Below the pieces are notes generated by a model. It was not told the origin of the DNA. It saw nothing but the letters and a program-made list of their open reading frames with translations, and searched no databases. This document shows positions 46,520 through 58,535 of a DNA stretch of 64,000 bases, piece by piece. The stretch's first letter is position 1, and every line of letters starts with the position of its first letter. Source of the stretch: Abelmoschus esculentus (Eukaryota; Streptophyta; Magnoliopsida; Malvales; Malvaceae); the NCBI GenBank assembly GCA_035048815.1, contig JAUCBN010000001.1:21591001-21655000 (forward strand). Reading direction: 5' to 3'. A program made the position numbers and the translations under genes.

Positions 46520-49500
46520 TGTAACACCCTCGACTCGGTGTCACATTGGGCCTCTGACCCAAAATCTATATTTCAAAATTTCTTTCAAAAGCTCAACCAT
46601 AAAATCAATCTAAATCCAACATCATTCTATAAAATCTATTTTGGGCTAAAACATAAATCCAAAGATAGTTTAAAATACTAGGAGGTTCAAAATATTACAA
46701 ACACAATAAAAATATTCGACTCAAATAATAAATAGAGTTACAAAATAAATACATATAGGGTCCAACATAGTACTAGCCCACTATCTAATAGTTGTACTCT
46801 GACAACATGGTTGATGCTGAAATCCAATCCTCGAATGGTGCTCCACAGAAATTGGCTTCACTTAACCTATGCACGAAAACACATTTCGAACACTGAGCTA
46901 CAAAAGATCAGTGGATACGCCGAACTCGGCCAACATCATATATATCATAAGCAGTAAAGCAAGACATATAAATTTCGTGCATGGTATGATGGTTAGAATG
47001 CTTGGCTATCACATGGAATAAATGAGATGTATATTATCACACACAGTATATACAAGTCATAACAAGTCAACACACAAGAGTGAGACCCGCGTCCACACAG
47101 CATCGGGATCCTACAATCAAGATTGAGGCCGCCCTCAAATCCTATACCTAGAAAGTTACATCGGACATCTTCGAACGAGGTCGTCCAACGTTCGGAAAGG
47201 GATGAGGGCCACCCAACCAATCCCATGCTCGGAAGGTTACATCGAACATCTTCGAGTGAGGCCGCCCAATACTCAGAATAAAACTCTTCAATACATTACC
47301 CGACATATTACATCGAATGGCCTTCGACGTGTTGCAACACTTTTGAATATCTGGATTTTCATCACACAAGAACTCAAACCACAAAAACGATCCACCTATG
47401 ATCTTAGCACAACAAGATATATTAAGATTATCTCAATTTAGCCTTCCGGGTTATAATTATCAACTTTGGTTTAACAATCTATTTTATATCTTTTAAGATT
47501 AATAGGACTATTTATTATCATAACTGAACCTCAATTCTCTACTCAAACTTGACAAGATTACACAAGAGTATCGATACCCTGAGATGGGGTATCGAAACAC
47601 CCTGTATTGATACCCACCCCAAAAGGGTATCGAAACATTAGTATCGGTACTGGTACCGATACCCTTTGACCAACTTTAAGGTCAACGAAAGGGGGATTAT
47701 CCGATTTGATATTGGTATCAAACCACGAGTATTATACGATGTCACTAGAGGGTTTGATATCGGACCACGATTTGATACACCTGCTTAACAGGCCTATTTT
47801 TTCATTTATAAAAATTCTAAATATTTTTTCCAAGCTTACTCTAATTGATTCTATAATTTCCCTAATTAATATTGTAACCCCCTTAGCCCGTCCTAGACGG
47901 AACCGACACTAATGGGTTACACGGGAATATCAAACCAAACCCGCGAAGATCCAATTCGATAAACAACCCTAAAACCGTTATATTTTTTCTTTTAGATGCA
48001 TAATTGTATTCCTAAATGTCAAGGTCTCATACAAAGCATTAACAGAAACAATCCGATCATAAACAAACATCTGATTAAACACTTAAGTAAATTAAGGACT
48101 AAAACGTAAAACTTTTAAATTCTAATAAAAAAGTAGAAATTCTTTTCATGAAAGTTCAATTAAACATACGAGTATCTCTCACGGAAAATTTCAGCTCAAA
48201 CGGAGCATTCTAACTTCATCAATTGCATGTTTCACTAATTTAGGGACCAGAATGTAAATCTTTCAAACTATAAGGACTTTTTCCAAATTGAGTTATCCAT
48301 CTTGAAATTAAATCAAATTTATGCGTCCATGTGAAATTTCAGATCAAAATAACATCTGTAGATACCCTAATTGAACAAAGAAAGATATTCGTGACTAAAA
48401 TGCAATTTCCAGCAACTATCAATTTCTAGCAGCCAAAGGTTTCGAAACTTCCCTGAAGGTTTCGAAACTTTTCGCGTCCAGTAACTTTCCAGAATTGAAA
48501 TTGCCCGCAAGACTTTAGGTCTGGAACCTAAAAATTCCATCATACTAAGTGAACATAATCGACTCAAACACAACTGTCAATCCCTATTAACTATATGCAT
48601 TAATCTTAAGCATAAATAGCAACATATAATACATGATTATCAACGTCAAGAACATCGAGCAAACTATAGGCATGCTACCTAGAACATGATTAAAAACATA
48701 ATGACCATGCAAGTACATGCTTCAAGAATCCAAACATCACCATAGTCCATCAATTAACAATCAAGCAACATAGGTCTTATTTCAATATAAACCAAAGTCA
48801 AGTTCACACTCCTCACATAGGTTGGGTTTATATATTGCCAAGCCCCAACTTATTTGTCAAAACATACCGAATTTGAAGTAACCTTTCCCCTTAGTTTCCT
48901 TGCTCCGAATGTAGTCCTAAGTGCCTTTATTTTTCTACAAGGATGAAAAGAGAGCTTAAGCAAACATGCTTAGTGAGGAAGCTCTACACAAGATCATCAA
49001 TGCATCTATTTAAAACCGTAAAGAAACCATAGTTTGCAATGCAACATTAAAAACATGCATGCTTAACACTCCACGTCTATGTCTATAACATCAAATCACT
49101 TTCTTGAGTATGTTCAATATTATCAATACATTTCATGAATGATGCACAATGTTCTCTTTTAATCCATGTACGCATATTGGCTTCTAGTGATCACTTATTG
49201 TGAACCTTAAGTTCACCGAATACACGGATTCATTGTTAGAGACCATTAGTCTCGTCATGACACAAAGTCACCATTAACATGACACGAAGTCACCATTATA
49301 GTACTACCATGCACGATTAGACACATAGTCACCATTGTTACGTGTAAGCGGCTCTACCACGCACGATTGGACATAAAGTCACCCTTTTACGTATAGGCAA
49401 TATTCTTTATTCTTAATAATGTTTATAGTGCAGTTAAGACAATCCTAATGACATTTCATTCGTATTCGAATCTAAAGTTAGTGTCACTAAGCCAATATCA

Positions 49501-52048
49501 TAATCAAATGTGCATGATAATTTGCTGCTCATAATGCATGCATAATATGTTCACAAATGAACCAAATGTCATGCCTAATGGCACCATCAATTTCAAGTCA
49601 AATAACCACATAATATTCAAATTCATTTTCAGCTCATAATGCATCCATAATATGCTCAATAAATGAACCGAAAGTCATGCCCAATAGCACCTTTAATTTG
49701 AAGGCAAATAACCACATATATTCCAAATTCATTTTCCATGTTTTACAATTTATGTCTTTTTAAACCATGCATTTTCAACAATTATCTCATGCATGTAAAA
49801 ATTCAAAATCATGTTTATGTATTTCCAAAAATCTCATTGCATTACCAACATCAATGTCTTTACCGAATGTAACCGAAGCTCATGTTAATATATCAAAAAC
49901 ATTTACTTCACTTACTCTTAAACTATGGAAAGTTTTCACACTCTTCCATAGTCCCCAAAATAGAATCGTACCAATAAGATTTGCTTTAAGTCCAAAAAAC
50001 ACTCACCGACAAGCAAAACGAGCCTTCATCGATGCTCCGATGGCAACGCCAATGCACCATCCACTTATGCACCTTCTTGCACTACCTCTACATCATTAAA
50101 AATAGAGCATATTCACATCATAACATGCTCAAACCAGCAGCCACATCAAACCTCCACAAAATTACCCAAAACTTAGCCGAAAAGATCAAAAACTAATCTA
50201 AAACGCATCCGAACAACATCAGCCCAAAACCTAATGATTCTAACATCTAATCCACTTCAATTATGAACCAAAAACACATCTAAACCATCCTTATACCTCC
50301 AGCAATATTAAAACACCTAAAACAGCCCCTAAAACAACCGAAAATCACCTTAAAACAACACCGATTGCATTATTCCGGGATTAAATTAATGTGCCATCAA
50401 CTGAAGACTCAATTAATCATTTAATTGACTTAATAACACAATTAAATTCATCTAATTAAAGCATTGAATGAAATCTAAAAAGATTTCATAAAAACATTTA
50501 TAAAATCATTAGATCTAGAATTGAAAACATAAAATCAAGTTTCATGTAAAGAGCAAGCTAATACTTGGGAAATTCAATAAAAAACCTTATAAAAAGAGTT
50601 AAAATACAACAAATTACCTTTGAGATCTATCCACCAAAAAGATGAAGTTGTCTCTTCTTGATTCCTTGCAAATTGGTGTTGATTTGATAAAATTGATGGT
50701 TAGGTTTTGTAAAGAATGGAAAGATGATTAAAATGAAGTAATCTTTGTGGAAAAAGATGGAAAAATCAACAAGGAATTGAAGAAAATAGATGAAGGAAAA
50801 TGGAGAGAAAATGAGAGAAAAAAGGTAGTTAAGTGAGAAAATGATTATCATCTTTAATTAAACTAATTAAAAAGTATTTTGGTCAATAAATCATTATTAA
50901 AAATTAAATTGGGTTTATGATCCTCTAAGGATTCTAAGTATAGCTTGCTTTCCAACTTAGTCACTAAAATTAACAATTTCCGAAAATTACAATTAAATCC
51001 CCCATTGTTTTTCTAAAATTACAAATTGGTCACTTATGCATAATTAAGCATAATTAAAAATCAATTTAAGTTCAAATTACATTGTTTTAATTTTGGAAAA
51101 TCTTTTTAATATTTTTAAACCACATTCCAAAATTATTACTTTTCTAATTAAAAATATTCTCATTTTATATTTCCCCAGAATAACAAACTCGAGAACTCGA
51201 TTCGACCCGAATCGAATTCTCCTAACTAAAGCCCAAACTACTAACTCCAAAATCGGGATGTTACAGATATTATGATTATTTTGAGTATTTTAACACTAAT
51301 TTTCAGCCATTAAACTCAATAACACAATTTCTACCTTTGAAGCTTCTCTAGCTCAAATCAAGTACACATGCACAAAATCTATATGTCATGCATTCTACCA
51401 TGATATAATTGATAAAAAGATGAGTTGACAGTACCAACCTATAGCAAGAACAACAACAAAAACGTTTACCCTTTCTTTCTTCAAGCTCTTCTTCTCTCAA
51501 GCTTGTTGATGGCTCACAACCCTCTTTCTCTACAAGAGAAAGATGAAGAACATATCAGCAAGGTCTTGAGATGATTCTTGAGCCTAAAAACACATAGAAA
51601 ACTCAGATTCTAAGCTCTTAAAACTCAAACTCGAGCTCAAACCAAAACCCCCACCAAAACCTTCATCCTTACCAAAACAACCTATTATTACCTCTTTGTA
51701 TAGATCTCAACCACCTCAACAACTCCCTCTCTTGCACTAAGACGTGATTCTCAAACAATCACAAAAAGATCAAACCTTTTCCACTTTTCTCCCAGGGTGA
51801 GATGAAGAAGATGAAGAGAAAAGCTTCCCTTATGACCTCACTCTCACTCTATGCAACACACACCACTCCCCTCTCTTCTCTTGTCTTCCATAAGGGAAAA
51901 GACCAAAACCTCTCTAGCCCAACAACACTCAAGTCCAAACAAGCTAAAGGCCCAACAATCGGCTCAAAACTACTTAAAACTGGACCTGAAACCGACACCC
52001 AATACCTCAGTTTAACCCGATACTCGAATCCGAATTTAGGTCATTACA
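46520..52048 (-). mobile_element. Gypsy LTR of the TATCGATA-rich family, copy 2, interrupted
   Basis: The plus strand starts TGTAACACCCTCGACTCGG and ends TTAGGTCATTACA. The ordered layout matches the copies at 14880-16385 and 54308-57391: tandem 'ttacatcggacatcttcga' repeats (47130-47330), 'gtgttgcaacac', a GTATCGATAC cluster (47560-47770), and, after the insertion at 47873-51265, a C/A-rich 'aaggcccaac' end. Probably a solo LTR of about 2.1 kb. No target duplication was found, so the ends may have been altered. Confidence 0.55.
47873..51265 (-). mobile_element. LTR-like unit nested in the copy-2 LTR
   Basis: The plus strand starts TGTAACCCCCTTAGCCCG and ends AATCGGGATGTTACA. In reverse this is TGTAACATCCCGATT...GGTTACA, the termini of a common plant gypsy LTR type. 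The flanks AATAT (47868-47872) and GATAT (51266-51270) match at 4 of 5. Inside are a tandem palindrome (AAGGTTTCGAAACTT, near 48436-48471) and repeated 'gacacaaagtcaccatt' units (49255-49390). No coding frame has a recognisable domain. 3.4 kb is long for one LTR, so it may be composite. Confidence 0.5.
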
Positions 52049-52088
52049 TCTAGCATCGATGCAATTCTGCAAGAATCTCTGTCGGTCA

Positions 52089-52360
52089 ATTTCTAGCTTT
52101 AACCGCCAATATTTTTGGAGAAGCTTTTGATAATATCAGAGGATGAAGTGTTAAACTGTGAAATTTGTTTTATTTGTTCACGAAAAAAATTCAATAAGAA
52201 AAAAACTTTCTCGATAAACAAACAACACATAAAAGTCCAGTAATGAGTCTACTAACATAACCAAAACGTTAGCAAAATCAGAAGGACAACGGGCGGTAGA
52301 GCTTAACTTCGAGAGAATACAAATGACAAGATCATCAGGTAAAGCATCAAAAAGTCTTTA
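52089..52360 (-). pseudogene. Captured fragment of an F-box/MYND (At1g67340-like) gene, intron included
   Basis: The minus strand from about 52358 reads 'LFDALPDDLVICILSKLSS' and then 'CPSDFANVLV' (to about 52260). This is the F-box of the plant F-box plus MYND-finger proteins, which act as SCF ubiquitin-ligase adaptors. After ~105 bp of intron-like sequence, the region from about 52154 to 52089 reads 'LHPLILSKASPKILAVKARN', the expected next exon, and then hits a stop. Upstream exon sequence, the Sel1-like and MYND parts are missing. It lies just inside the right terminus of the Mutator-like element. Because the intron is kept, the copy came from DNA, not from mRNA. Confidence 0.7.
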
Positions 52361-52668
52361 TTCTCGGTAATTTACGGAGAGAAAACGTTTTTGACAACCT
52401 AAATTATCTTCGACGAAACCCCTGATTTCAACAGCTCTAGGTAACAAACTCCTCTCTTGTTCTCGGTTTTTCTCTCTAGAACAACAATATACACCCCAAA
52501 TAATCTCAAAATCTGAGATCTAATCGTCTTCATTTTAGTTTTTGGATCTTTCCTCTCTCCCTCACTTAGTTGCTAAAAAATTTAATTTAAAGTTAAAATT
52601 AATTTGTCATAAAATCATATTAGTATTTAGGGTAAAATCAAAATGGTGTGTTTTGATTATAAAAATTA

Positions 52669-52852
52669 GGATGCCACATCGTTATCTAACTCAACATTTA
52701 ACGTCCACATTAGTTTTTCGTCAAATTTTTTACGGTATAAGACCATATTGTATCAAAAAAGTTAGTCAGTAGATCAATTTATAACATTTGATAGTAAAAG
52801 GATGTAAAAGATAACTAAGGTATAATTAAGGGATTATTTATATATTTTATCC
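52669..52852 (-). repeat. Right terminal inverted repeat of the Mutator-like element
   Basis: Reverse complement resembles 45430-45612 along its length. Ends ATATTTTATCC and is followed by AAAAAATAA. Confidence 0.75.
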
Positions 52853-53071
52853 AAAAAATAATCTCATGACAATTTAAACATTGATGCATTATTACAACAT
52901 AGATATCATGACATAACATGTCCACATATCATTTTTAATATATCATATCATATTTTTCCTTAAACGTAGTAACCCTTGGTTATGTTAATCCCTATGTGTA
53001 TCAACACATTATATAGGCTTTGACCTTGAGTCATAATTCTAATATTTTTTCATTGATTATTCTTTTCTCCC

Positions 53072-53321
53072 TGTGAGATGGAATCCTGGTGGCTTGAGAT
53101 AGAGATTAAAAGAGATAATGATTTTTTGTGTTTTGATAAAGTAAATACAAAGAAAATGAATATGAAAACTATTTTATTGAATTTTAATAAAAAAAAAGTT
53201 GCTTAGCTTAATACAATTGATGGTCTTATATAACCCAAAGTCATAATAGATTGTTTAACAAACAAACGATTGATAACAAATTAATAACTGAAATTAAACA
53301 ATTTTTTGTTACTTTCTAACA
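53072..53321 (-). repeat. 3' LTR of the small copia-like element
   Basis: About 250 bp, TGTGAGATGG...TTCTAACA on the plus strand. Similar along its length to 58287-58535. Confidence 0.7.
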
Positions 53322-53365
53322 TTTATTCTATTTTTTCTTTTTTTTTCTTTATTTTTTAAAGTTGA

Positions 53366-53366
<1 letters not shown>

Positions 53367-53396
<30 letters not shown>

Positions 53397-53418
53397 CTTC
53401 TTCTTCTTCTTCTTCTTC
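53367..53418 (+). repeat. (CTT)n microsatellite, about 17 units
   Basis: Uninterrupted CTT/TTC run. On the minus strand it is (GAA)n, within the purine-rich region next to the 3' LTR of the small copia-like element. It probably grew from the polypurine tract area. Confidence 0.95.
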
Positions 53419-54307
53419 ACTTAGGTATTTATCTTTCTTTTTTCTTTCTATATCTTTTCTTTTTATATTTGTATATATTTAACTTTTTTGAAGCTGCAAA
53501 TGGCTTGATTACTGTCTTTACATCTTTCTCTCTTTGAACGTTTAATTAGTTAATAAATTTTTCATCACCTTCTTTACTTAAGTATTTACCTTTCCTTGCT
53601 CTTTTTATATCTTTCTTTTTTTATTATTTGTGTATATTTATCCTTTGAAAGCTGTAAATGCATTAATCATTGTTTTTATATCTTTCTTTCCTTAAACGAT
53701 TGATCAAATAAATAATACGTTTATTAGGTATTGGTATACATCTTTAAATTCGTCGTTCTTCAACTACATATGTCTTACAAAAATTTGACAACATTTAAAA
53801 TTTTACCATCAAAATTTATAGTCAACAAAATGAATTTCCTAAACAAGACTTAACCTCATCCATCAAGTATAACAAACAAAGAAACATGAAGCATAATGTT
53901 ATGCCAAGAATTTCAATTGAATCACCCTCTGACGATTCAAACCTTCAATGAACTAAAAATTGATATTCAACATGACAGAACATATTTAAATCCACTGTAA
54001 TAAATCGATGAATTTGCAAGCATAAAAAAGGCTCTAATTGTGTGATTAAGCAAAAACAAAACTGAGCAATTAAAACTTGTATAACTAAATAAATCTAAAC
54101 TTGCATCTCGCAAGCATTAGAATAGTGGTAGCAACCAATGGTCAACCTAAAGAACAACTTATTGATCTCCACCCAATGAAAAAATGCTCCAACTAATATT
54201 ACTAACCAAAGTAGAGTAGTATGCCGATTAATCTTATAGTAATTACTTTGTACCAATTCCTCCGTAAACCCAAGGCAATATGAAGATTGAATATCTATTT
54301 AACACTT
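53419..54307. other. Internal non-coding region of the small copia-like element, left part
   Basis: T/C-rich at the left, with two diverged copies of an ~170-bp unit (each with 'tttacatctttctctctttgaacg' or a close variant, near 53515 and 53675), then AT-rich. No frame with a recognisable domain. Confidence 0.4.
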
Positions 54308-54869
54308 TGATCATGATCCGGTTCTGAAGTATTACATTCAGGTCACTCAAAATCCGATCATCAAAATTATTTTAAAAGAACGTGTACAATTTCTCAAAAT
54401 ATTATATTTCATAAATCCACTTAGATTAAATAAAATAGAATAAATTGTTTACAAAATAGGAGTTCCTTTTCAAAATACATTATCTGACTCAAAATGTAAT
54501 CTAAAGTAAAAAGAAAGACTCAATTTATGGTAAAGTCCTATAAATACATTAAATCCAAACTAAGATCAAATATTGTACTCTTTTAATGGCTCTGATGTTG
54601 GAAAATCCTCCTCAATATGCTCCTTCAAAGTTACTTGTACCTATGCAACGAAAAAAACAAAATTCCGTACGTTGGGCTAACAGTTTAGTGGTACATTTCT
54701 ACTCTACTACAATTCATGAATATCATAAAACGAGCATGCAAGATAAAATAGTCAAGAGTGTATAGAAAGACTTCTAAATTAAGGTTCATCACCTATTCTA
54801 CCATAGCTAGAGTTCTCAGGTTAATATTCTCAAGACATCAACATATTGAAAGATTGCATGCCCTACTAA

Positions 54870-55340
54870 GCTTATCTACTTGATCTCACACAACTCGTCG
54901 AGTTACATCGAGATCACATAGCCCATAGAGTTATAGGTACCTTACCCCACTCACACAGCTTTAGGGTATTAAGGTTATTAAACACTGATAACATATCATA
55001 CACACATGCATGCAACATCTATAACTAATGGCTAAGCATAGCCCTACTATACCCGTGCTCACATAGTTGTCGGGTTTTCCCGTGATCACATAGCTGTCGG
55101 GTTGGACCATATCTAGATTAACATAGCCACAGATACGTACGAGACAGACTTTGATCAACATAACCACAAGTAGTCCAATCCTGAGGTTACATGGCCCATC
55201 GGATTACTCGAGTTCACATAGCCCATCGAGTTGTTTGATGTTGACACAACCCATCAAGTTATTTTCCTTATCCAGATCATCATAGCCACGAATAAGTTTG
55301 AACCGCATCTAGATCACATAGCCGATGGACACGTTGGACG
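54870..55340 (+). repeat. Minisatellite in the copy-3 gypsy LTR
   Basis: About ten diverged units with a core like 'agttcacatagcccatcgagtt' and spacings of roughly 30-60 bp. Equivalent arrays occur in copy 2 (47130-47330) and, in shorter form, copy 1 (14890-15000). Confidence 0.65.
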
Positions 55341-55990
55341 TACTCGCTCAGACAACCCAAAGTACATGTCTCCTTACAAAGTGCCCATGCACTGAATCTA
55401 GGATATCTGGATTTCCTTTACCAATTCATACAAGTAACTGATGCTCCCCGAGCATCCACACGTATATCATCAATTTAGGTAAAACATAAACTCAACTAAT
55501 AACCAAACTATCTCTCATAATTAATATTAGATACATAAAGTCACTAGGTCATTTACAAGATCCTCTTTAGATTATTTCATTAACCAAAGCCCCTTAAATA
55601 TATTGGTCTCCTATCGGCACATAAAAAGACCATAACCACCATACATTATTGTCTGATCCACCATGGATCCTTAGGAAAGCATAATACTAAGCCAACTATC
55701 GATTACTAAGCCATTTCTCGTAAATTCACATATCAGAATATTAAACCAGTTTATCAGCCTTGAAACTCATTTCATGGCTTAATTAACCTATAAAACCCTA
55801 TAACATAATTTATGAAACCTCTTAAACTCAACCTTTAAAATTTGGACAGATTACCTACGCGTATTGATATGCTCGTAAAGGGGGTATCAAAATACCCTGG
55901 TATCGAAACACTTTGCTTATTTTTTGATAAGTTAAGGCAATGACTTAATACCAAGGGAAATCTAACCTGTATCGATACACCCATGTGGGG

Positions 55991-56512
55991 TATCGATACG
56001 ACCCCCTATTTTGGTATGCCCTAGAGGGAGTATCGAAAAGATTTGCCTCTGGAATTTTTGGTTACGAAACACGGTAGGGCATTCTGAAACGTCTATCATC
56101 ATCACCCTTGTTTTTTCTCTAGGGTATTAATACGCCTTCCAAGGGTATCGATAAGTTAAGCTAGTCAACCTTGCCTAGCTCACGAGTCAACTACATGTTA
56201 TCGATACACCTTCGTAGGGGTATCAAAACTAAACCTTTCTAGAATTTTGCTTATCGATACAACCCCCTGTTTTGGTATGCCCTAGAGGGAGTATTGAAAA
56301 GATTTGCCTTTGGAATTTTTGGTTACGAAACACGAACATGGCATTCCAAAACGTCTGTCATCATCACCCTTGTTTTTTCTCTAGGGTATTGATACGCCTT
56401 CCAAGGGTATCAATAAGCTAAGCTAGTCAACCTTGCCTAGCTCACGAGTCAACTATACATTATCGATACACCTTCGTAGGAGTATCAAAACTAAACCTTT
56501 CTAGAATTTTGT
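55991..56512 (+). repeat. Tandem duplication, unit ~261 bp
   Basis: The block beginning 'tatcgatacgaccccct' at 55991 recurs at 56252 as 'tatcgatacaaccccct' and stays closely similar through 'ttctctagggtatt', 'cctagctcacgagtcaac' and 'aaacctttctagaatttt'. Only a handful of differences are visible, so the duplication is recent relative to the LTR. Confidence 0.85.
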
Positions 56513-57391
56513 GTATCGAAACACTGATAGTCGTATCGGTACGCCTGCTATCTACGCCTAAGTTTTACCTTCACGGTATCGATATCCCTTCCCCGTATAT
56601 GATACCCTTTAGAAAAATGGAGGTATGAGACCAAAAACCACCAAGAACCCTCACCCAACCTATATGGTTGATTCTCAAATCGATTCTACAAGTTAAATGG
56701 AGCATAATAGGTGATTTCCTAACAATTTTACATTAGAAAAACTCCTAATACAAAATCTATCATTTTAGGTTTTCAAGCTACCCAACACCCACCTCAAGCA
56801 ATTTATAACTAACAATCTAGTAAGAAAAGCATTTTATGATGCACATGAAGTGTGTGAGTAAAAACTGTACTAACCTCAAGCAACAATCTTGTATTTAGCC
56901 CCCTCAAGCTACTCCTACTCAAAACCCTTAATTTTGAGCTTCAAGACCTTTATCCTCCAACCCAAAGGATATACAGCTTGAAACGAAGAACATAATCTGC
57001 TGAACAACTCTTCCTTGATGAGCTAAACGCGTCTCCTTCATTAACAACAAGATATCACCTTTTTCTTTGATTTGAGAGGGGAAAGAAGAAGACGAAAATA
57101 GGGAGTTGAGAAACAAGGTGGTCTCACCCTTTTCTCCCACAAAGCTGCAAAACATTAAGTGATTGGGTGGAGAAATTACTCTCATAACCTTCACTAATCT
57201 CTCATCTTCTAATATTACTCAAGTGCCAAGCCCAACAAACAAGCTCACACAAAACCGAAAGGCTCAACAAGACAAAACTAAGGCTCAACATGATTCAAAA
57301 CGACCCTATAAGCTCAAACATGTGCCCCGACTTGACAGTCCATGGCTCAAGTTAAAACCCGATGTTGACTTGGAAAAACTGAGTCTTTACA

Positions 57392-58286
57392 ACCTAACAA
57401 CATGCTGAAACGAATAAATTATCCCACACCAACCAATGCATAATAGTATCTAAAACTAGTTAACTTTCGGTAGTAGATCAAACTATCAATATGTAGTTGA
57501 AGAAAAGATATCAACAAAAATAGTAGCACAAATGATTCTACATCCAAAGATGAACGAGAATCAATACTCTTACGATAGGGTAAACACGAGATAGAGAGAA
57601 TTTAAACCATGAACACAAGACTAAAAAGCATGATTTGATTCTTATTATAGAACATAGTATCAATGAATTCTTCACAAAATAACAACACATTGAAACTAAC
57701 AAATTCAATAATAGTCTGAACATCTAAAAGTGTAGCACGATAAAGCAATTGGGAATATCAAGTAAACAAATTAGTGGAACATTACCGTACTAGAGAATAA
57801 ACTACAAGACTGATACATATGATGCAGGTGTACGAGTAAAAAACAAGCAAAACGAAAGTCTAGAAATAAAACCCACGCACCTCAGTGAAGGAACAACAAA
57901 TGTAGGCTCCAACAATCTCGATCAAGCAACATATGCACAACTCAAGTTAAACAAAATTGTGGGGATGATGGTGACACAATTGTTGTTAGAAAGGGAGAGT
58001 ATCAATAACAAAACTAGTGGTATCGTCTCAATTAGATCGATTGAGGTGAAAAATTATGATTGCATATCTAAAAATTGTTGGTGACAATCAATGATTGGAG
58101 AAAAAAAGAGAAAAACTCTCCATAGTTGAAACTGGAACAATAAAGGAAGCAATCAATGAACCAAATCAAAATCGAGAAAAAAAACTTGAAACAACTAAGA
58201 ACCAATGATAGTAATATGGGAATAAAAGGAATATTAGATTGTTAACGGAGTCAAAAACATATCAGGATCGCTAGTGGATGATAACA
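57392..58286. other. Internal non-coding region of the small copia-like element, right part
   Basis: Gene-free. Purine-rich 'agagaaaaactctcc'-like stretches near 58090-58130. In minus orientation the primer-binding site should lie next to 58286. The sequence there (TGTTATCATCC) is a weak match to the initiator-tRNA site. Confidence 0.35.
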
Positions 58287-58535
58287 TGTGAGAATGGACT
58301 CATGATGGCCTGAGATGATGATTAGAAGACATAGTGACAATTTGTATTTTGATAAAGTAAATAAAAAAATAAATGTGAAAAATATTTTATTGAATTTTTA
58401 ATGAAAACATGATACTTAGCTCAATACAGTTTGATGGGCTTATATAACCCAAAGCCATAATAGATTATTAAACAAACAAGCAATTTCTAACAAACTAATA
58501 ATTTAAATTAAACAACTAATTTCACTATGCTATAA
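58287..58535 (-). repeat. 5' LTR of the small copia-like element
   Basis: Plus strand TGTGAGAATGGAC...GCTATAA; the last bases differ from the CTAACA end of its partner. Followed by CTCTC, the probable target duplication. Confidence 0.68.

Larger units (their letters stand above)
45430..52852. mobile_element. Mutator-like element with long inverted repeats, Pack-MULE candidate
   Basis: The left terminus (45430-45612) and the reverse complement of the right terminus (52669-52852) are about 185 bp long and similar throughout: GGTAAACTATATAAAT against GGATAAAATATATAAAT, with shared 'aactttttttgatac' and 'ggataacgatgt' blocks. The flanks share the 9-mer AAAAAATAA (45420-45428 and 52853-52861), with one extra A on the left; nine bases is the Mutator target size. 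No transposase is visible. After the nested LTR block is taken out, about 1.9 kb remains, holding two gene fragments. Confidence 0.75.
54308..57391 (-). mobile_element. Gypsy LTR of the TATCGATA-rich family, copy 3 (near complete)
   Basis: The right end GAGTCTTTACA corresponds to the right end of copy 2 (TTAGGTCATTACA). The left end, near TGATCATGATCCGG, is less certain. In order: tandem 'cacatagcccatcgagtt' repeats (54880-55340), a long GTATCGATAC cluster (55850-56610) containing a 261-bp tandem duplication, and the C/A-rich 'aaggctcaac' end (57230-57330). In minus orientation it would be one LTR of about 3 kb. No target duplication was found. Confidence 0.55.
53072..58535 (-). mobile_element. 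Small non-coding LTR element, copia-like, minus strand
   Basis: Direct LTRs of about 250 bp (53072-53321 and 58287-58535) start TGTGAGA and share 'ttttgataaagtaaata' and 'tatataacccaaag' blocks. The flanks CTCCC (53067-53071) and CTCTC (58536-58540) match at 4 of 5. In minus orientation the LTR begins TGTTAGAAAG with a TATA-like 'tatataag' and an 'aataaaatag' signal, a copia-type layout. A long purine tract precedes the minus-strand 3' LTR. Without the nested LTR (54308-57391), the internal region is about 1.9 kb with no coding capacity. Confidence 0.7.

Noticed and set aside
49767..50099. 110-codon plus-strand frame in the innermost LTR-like unit
   Set aside because: No domain, and composition follows the C/A-rich LTR sequence.
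45430..52852. A MULE transposase gene inside the Mutator-like element
   Set aside because: No MULE DDE, FAR1-like or SWIM zinc-finger motif was found on either strand, so it is called non-autonomous.
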